Shown here piece by piece: positions 12,247-12,970 of a DNA stretch of 12,970 nucleotides. Position numbers and translations under genes: made by a program. The stretch is from the NCBI GenBank assembly GCA_900551415.1, contig URWB01000068.1, positions 1 through 12,970 of the forward strand. Direction: 5' to 3'. Below the pieces are notes generated by a model. It ran no database searches and was not told the origin of the DNA. It saw nothing but the letters and a program-made list of their open reading frames with translations. The stretch's first letter is position 1; each line of letters opens with the position of its first letter. This DNA comes from an uncultured Eubacteriales bacterium (GTDB lineage Bacteria; Bacillota; Clostridia; Peptostreptococcales; Anaerovoracaceae).

Positions 12247-12970
12247 GTGAAGGAATCTGAGGAGATGTATATCGCGCATCTTAACGAACAGACCGGCTGC
12301 GCGCAAAGTGTAAAAGAACACAATGAAAATGTGGCGGCTCTATGTGAAAGTTTTTCAATACCACCTCTGAAGCAGCTTTGTTTTGCAATCGGAAACCTCC
12401 ATGATATCGGAAAGTACTGCAATGCTTTTCAAAGGAGGATAAAAGGCGAGAATATTCATGTGGATCATTCTACAGCAGGCGCAGTGGTTATGCAGCAGCA
12501 ATATCAATTGATCACAGGTATCCTTGGGGGACTTTGCATTGCCGGACATCATGCGGGAATTCCGGATACGGGGCTTAGTTACGATGGAATACGAGAGGAC
12601 GCAGCCCCGACTCTTTATGCCCGAATTGCGCAAAAGAAAAAACGATGCGAAAAAGATCCGGAGGAAAATTTTGCTGTATACAAAAATGAAACAACCCTAC
12701 CGGATATTGATGAGACAAAAATCGGAGAGTTTGTAGCGAAAGATTGCAGAAATTCGGATGAAATGATTGATAAAATTTCGTTTCTTACACGCTATTGCTT
12801 TTCCTGCCTAGTAGATGCGGATTCGATAGATACCGGTATGTTTTGCGGCACCAAAACGGACGATGTATTACAGGCGGAATTTCAGAAATGTTTGGAACGT
12901 GTGAACAAACATATCAATAAGTTTGTTTGTGAGACGCAGCTGCAGAAAGCACGAAGAAGGTTGCAGGAGC
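12247..12970 (+). CDS. cas3: CRISPR-associated Cas3, N-terminal HD nuclease domain (5' part; probably type I-C)
   Basis: Open from GTG 12247 to the window end, 241 codons of a protein usually 700-800+ residues. Cas3 is the helicase-nuclease recruited by Cascade to degrade target DNA. Only the HD nuclease is visible: His25 (SVKEHNENVA), His52-Asp53 (LHDIGKYCNAFQRR), VDHSTAGA at 72-79, His101-His102 (AGHHAG) and VDAD at 189-192 followed by DT. These are the metal-binding positions of the Cas3 HD domain in order. The helicase part, with DExH motifs, should follow beyond the window. The HYIAHLNE-like N-terminus (MYIAHLNEQTG) and the direct HD start resemble type I-C Cas3; other type I subtypes are possible. 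Two sampled 60-nt stretches here are 33% and 37% GC, well below the left side of the window, consistent with acquisition of the locus. Confidence 0.92.
   Translation, partial: MKESEEMYIAHLNEQTGCAQSVKEHNENVAALCESFSIPPLKQLCFAIGNLHDIGKYCNAFQRRIKGENIHVDHSTAGAVVMQQQYQLITGILGGLCIAGHHAGIPDTGLSYDGIREDAAPTLYARIAQKKKRCEKDPEENFAVYKNETTLPDIDETKIGEFVAKDCRNSDEMIDKISFLTRYCFSCLVDADSIDTGMFCGTKTDDVLQAEFQKCLERVNKHINKFVCETQLQKARRRLQE

Noticed and set aside
12524..12736. Plus-strand 70-codon frame within cas3
   Set aside because: It lies in another frame of the HD nuclease coding region, where all HD motifs are intact; a chance frame.
12970..12970. CRISPR repeat-spacer array
   Set aside because: No regularly spaced direct repeats of 28-37 nt were seen anywhere in the window; an array may lie beyond the right edge.

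Overview
The window looks like the chromosome of an anaerobic, moderate-GC Bacillota (Clostridia or Negativicutes grade). This is inferred from strong AGGAGG-type ribosome sites, a GatCAB/non-discriminating AspRS pair, a fermentation-type CoA-transferase, and type I CRISPR-Cas. The genus cannot be fixed from sequence alone.

Layout. (1) 1-2296 (+): the 3' part of gatB, then an archaeal/eukaryotic-type aspartyl-tRNA synthetase. Together they fit the two-step route Asp-tRNA(Asn) -> Asn-tRNA(Asn). (2) 2297-2597 is a GC-rich gap with an extended -10 promoter candidate. It leads to an acetyl-CoA hydrolase/transferase family CoA-transferase (2598-3974), closed by a clear intrinsic terminator. (3) 4072-10819 (+) is a likely five-gene unit: a small zinc-binding/HTH regulator preceded by a good promoter with inverted repeats, a 25-nt palindrome, an MFS transporter, an M32 carboxypeptidase homologue whose HExxH active site reads HCGGR, a second MFS transporter, and a short PepX-type (S15) peptidase. 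The last four are tightly spaced: a 4-nt overlap, a 33-nt gap and a 1-nt overlap. (4) 10820-11078 is a convergent intergenic stretch rich in hairpins, including a strong terminator. (5) 11079-12092 (-) is an HTH-WYL regulator, divergent from (6) the 5' end of cas3 (12247 to the window edge). Cas3 begins with an HD nuclease domain and is probably type I-C. A perfect 12-bp palindrome overlaps the -35 box of the WYL promoter in the shared control region.

How it works together. The middle unit reads as regulated uptake (or export) of a peptide-like compound by two MFS carriers, with cytoplasmic processing by a proline-specific dipeptidyl peptidase. The M32 protein has lost its catalytic Glu and one zinc His but keeps the fold motifs, so it probably acts in a non-proteolytic role or by new chemistry. 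The right edge is the start of a CRISPR-Cas locus with its likely WYL regulator. Two sampled 60-nt stretches of cas3 are only 33-37% GC, against 67% for one sampled stretch in the peptidase gene, which suggests the CRISPR locus was acquired.
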